Assembly: GCA_021783895.1 (NCBI GenBank)
Contig: JAJXTJ010000073.1
Span: 1-6,504 of the forward strand
DNA from: Pseudomonadota bacterium
Lineage (GTDB): Bacteria > Pseudomonadota > Gammaproteobacteria > Burkholderiales > Sulfuricellaceae
Direction of reading: 5' to 3'
DNA: 6,504 bases
Position numbers and translations under genes: made by a program. Shown here one piece after another: positions 4,524-6,504 of this stretch. The notes under the pieces were generated by a model, which did not search any database, was not told the origin of the DNA, and saw nothing but the letters and a program-made list of their open reading frames with translations. Positions within the stretch are counted from its first letter, which is position 1; the number at the start of each line of letters is the position of its first letter.

Positions 4524-6504
4524 ATGAACCCTTTGCTCGATTTCTCCGGCCTGCCCCGTTTTTCCGAAATCAAACCCGAACACGTCACGCCTGCGGTGGA
4601 CGCCCTGCTGGCGGGAAACCGCGCTTTGGTGGACAGGCTGGCGGCAGAATCTGCAGAGCCCCGCTGGGACAGTTTCGTGCAGCCGCTGGAGGATGCCAAC
4701 GAGCGTCTGTCCCGTGCCTGGGGCCAGGTTTCGCACCTGAATGCGGTGATGAACAGCCCGGAGCTGCGCGAGGTGTACAACGAAAATCTGCCCAAGATCA
4801 CCGCCTACTACGCCGACCTGTCGCAGAACCTAGCGCTGTTCGGCAAATTCAAGGCGCTGCGTAGCGCCCCGGAATTCGAGGCGCTGTCCGCCCCGCGCAG
4901 GAAGATCATCGACAACGAAGTGCGCGATTTCCGTTTGGGCGGCGCAGAACTGGCCGAGGACAAGAAGCCGCGCTTCAAGGCGATCCAGGAGGAGCTTTCG
5001 GCGTTGTCGGCTCGGTTCGAAGAGAACCTGCTCGATGCGACCAATGATTTCGGCCTGATCGTTGAAAATGAGCCCGAGCTGGCCGGTATTCCCGCCGATG
5101 TCTTGCAGGTAGCCCGCGAAGCGGCGCAGAAGGATGGCAAGCCGGGATGGAAGTTTACCCTGCACGCGCCGTCCTATATGCCGGTGATGCAGTACGCCGA
5201 AAACCGCGGCCTGCGCGAGCAGGTCTACCGCGCCTACGTGACGCGTGCCTCCGAGTTCGGCAAAACGGATTGGGACAACACCGGGCTGATCGCGGATATC
5301 CTCAGGCGACGCCGGGAAGCGGCGCAACTGCTGGGCTTCGAGCACTACGCCGATGTTTCGCTCTCCACCAAGATGGCGCAGTCGCCTCAACAGGTGCTGG
5401 ATTTTCTCAGCGATCTGTCCGCGCGGGCAAAGCCTTATGCCAAGCGGGATTTCAGGGAGCTGACGGATTTCGCACGCGACGAACTGGCGTTGGCGGATTT
5501 GGCCGCGTGGGACGTGGCTTACGCGGCGGAAAAATTGCGCCTTAAGCGCTACGCTTTTTCAGATAACGAAGTGAAGCAGTATTTCCCGGAAAGCATCGTG
5601 CTGCCCGGCATGTTCAAGGTGGTGGAAACGCTCTATGGCCTGAGCATTTCACCAACACCAGCGCCGGTGTGGCACGGCGATGTGCGCTTCTACACCCTGA
5701 GCGACAGCAAGGGCGAGCCGGTCGGCCAGTTCTACCTCGACCTTTACGCCCGCGACCACAAGCGCGGCGGCGCCTGGATGGACGATGCCATCACCCGGCG
5801 CAGGAAAGACGGCGCGCTCCAGGTCCCGGTGGCTTATCTGAATTGCAATTTTTCCGCTCCGGTCGGCGGCAAGCCGGCGCTGTTCACCCACGACGAAGTC
5901 ATCACCCTGTTCCATGAATTCGGCCACGGCCTGCACCATCTGCTCACCCGCATCGAGGATCTGGGCGTGTCCGGCATCAGCGGGGTGGAGTGGGATGCGG
6001 TGGAACTGCCCAGCCAGTTCATGGAGAACTTCTGCTGGGAGTGGGAAGTGGTGCGCCACATGGCGCGACATGTGGATACGGGGGAAGTCTTGCCGCGTCC
6101 GCTGTTCGACAAGATGATAGACGCCAAGAATTTCCAGAGCGGCATGCAGACCGTGCGCCAGATCGAGTTCTCGCTGTTCGACATGCATCTGCACTACGAT
6201 TTCGACCCGGATAGCGGCAAGACGGCCTTGCAGTTGCTGGGCGAAATCCGCCGCCGCGTCGCGGTGATGTTCCCGCCCGACTACAACCGTTTCCCCAACA
6301 ATTTCTCGCACATTTTCGCCGGCGGCTACGGGGCGGGGTACTACAGTTACAAGTGGGCGGAAGTGCTGTCGGCGGACGCTTACAGCCTGTTCGAGGAAAG
6401 CGGCGTGCTCAGCCCGGAAGCCGGCCACCGTTTCTGGAGCGAGATTCTCGGCGTGGGCGGCAGCCGCACCGCGTTGGAGTCGTTCACCGCATTCCGTGGC
6501 CGTG
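4524..6504 (+). CDS. prlC: Oligopeptidase A, M3-family zinc metallopeptidase (partial, 3' end beyond window)
   Basis: Oligopeptidase A is a cytoplasmic thimet-type peptidase that degrades short peptides, including released signal peptides. The frame from ATG 4524 (MNPLLDFSGLPRFSEIKPEH) is open for 660 codons to the window edge. E. coli OpdA has about 680 residues, so only a short tail is missing. The helical N-terminal region runs to about 220. The zinc site is HEFGH (464-468) with catalytic E465, and the third ligand is E494 in VELPSQF. DLGVSGISGVEWDAVELPSQ between them matches OpdA rather than the eukaryotic thimet sequence. FAGGYGAGYYSYKWAEV near 600-617 supplies the tyrosines and glycine-rich loop of the substrate cleft. 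No active-site residue is missing. The start matches the family N-terminus, but only a weak GAG-type Shine-Dalgarno sequence precedes it. Dcp is the main alternative within M3; the length and N-terminus favour OpdA. Confidence 0.96.
   Translation, partial: MNPLLDFSGLPRFSEIKPEHVTPAVDALLAGNRALVDRLAAESAEPRWDSFVQPLEDANERLSRAWGQVSHLNAVMNSPELREVYNENLPKITAYYADLSQNLALFGKFKALRSAPEFEALSAPRRKIIDNEVRDFRLGGAELAEDKKPRFKAIQEELSALSARFEENLLDATNDFGLIVENEPELAGIPADVLQVAREAAQKDGKPGWKFTLHAPSYMPVMQYAENRGLREQVYRAYVTRASEFGKTDWDNTGLIADILRRRREAAQLLGFEHYADVSLSTKMAQSPQQVLDFLSDLSARAKPYAKRDFRELTDFARDELALADLAAWDVAYAAEKLRLKRYAFSDNEVKQYFPESIVLPGMFKVVETLYGLSISPTPAPVWHGDVRFYTLSDSKGEPVGQFYLDLYARDHKRGGAWMDDAITRRRKDGALQVPVAYLNCNFSAPVGGKPALFTHDEVITLFHEFGHGLHHLLTRIEDLGVSGISGVEWDAVELPSQFMENFCWEWEVVRHMARHVDTGEVLPRPLFDKMIDAKNFQSGMQTVRQIEFSLFDMHLHYDFDPDSGKTALQLLGEIRRRVAVMFPPDYNRFPNNFSHIFAGGYGAGYYSYKWAEVLSADAYSLFEESGVLSPEAGHRFWSEILGVGGSRTALESFTAFRGR

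Noticed and set aside
5649..6428. 259-codon minus-strand open frame inside prlC
   Set aside because: It is antisense to the catalytic part of oligopeptidase A, is His/Gln/Val-rich without a motif, and is explained by codon bias of the real gene.

Overview
The window looks like an ordinary chromosomal housekeeping stretch from a proteobacterium, most likely a betaproteobacterium (possibly Nitrosomonadales/Gallionellaceae-like). This placement is inferred from three things: a moderately GC-rich, densely packed genome; the set polA, LOG-family gene, DUF2782 gene and kinase-fold thrB lying together; and a BPSS1780-type membrane protein. The genus cannot be fixed from the sequence alone. I see no phage, transposase, CRISPR, rRNA or tRNA, and nothing that is clearly a new defence or metabolic system.

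Layout: (1) 1-627, minus strand: the first 209 codons of DNA polymerase I (polA), all within the 5' nuclease domain, cut by the window edge. (2) 647-1375, plus: a LOG-family nucleotide 5'-monophosphate phosphoribohydrolase, divergent from polA with only 19 bp between start codons. (3) 1421-1765, plus: a small exported DUF2782 protein with its own likely promoter and ribosome binding site. (4) 1766-1867: a spacer made almost entirely of 7-bp repeats in two opposing arrays around a palindrome. (5) 1868-2815, plus: homoserine kinase (thrB) of the protein-kinase-like type. (6) 2816-2967: a spacer with an 11-bp inverted repeat enclosing two further dyads. (7) 2968-3714, plus: a multi-pass BPSS1780-family membrane protein. 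(8) 3715-3897: a spacer between convergent genes with a strong hairpin next to the following gene's stop. (9) 3898-4449, minus: a gamma-class carbonic anhydrase-like hexapeptide protein (YrdA type). (10) 4524 to the end, plus: oligopeptidase A (prlC), open to the right edge and lacking only its extreme C-terminus.

The genes serve separate basic functions: DNA replication and repair, nucleotide/cytokinin-type monophosphate hydrolysis, threonine synthesis, an envelope protein of unknown role, a carbonic-anhydrase-like protein and cytoplasmic peptide turnover. The plus-strand genes from 647 to 3714 run in one direction, but the repeat-bearing spacers and the internal promoter argue against one simple tight operon. 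The most unusual content is in the spacers: two neighbouring ones carry short-period, inverted, iterated repeats of different unit length (7 bp and 9 bp), and the yrdA/prlC spacer has -10 elements for both directions overlapping in 8 bp.
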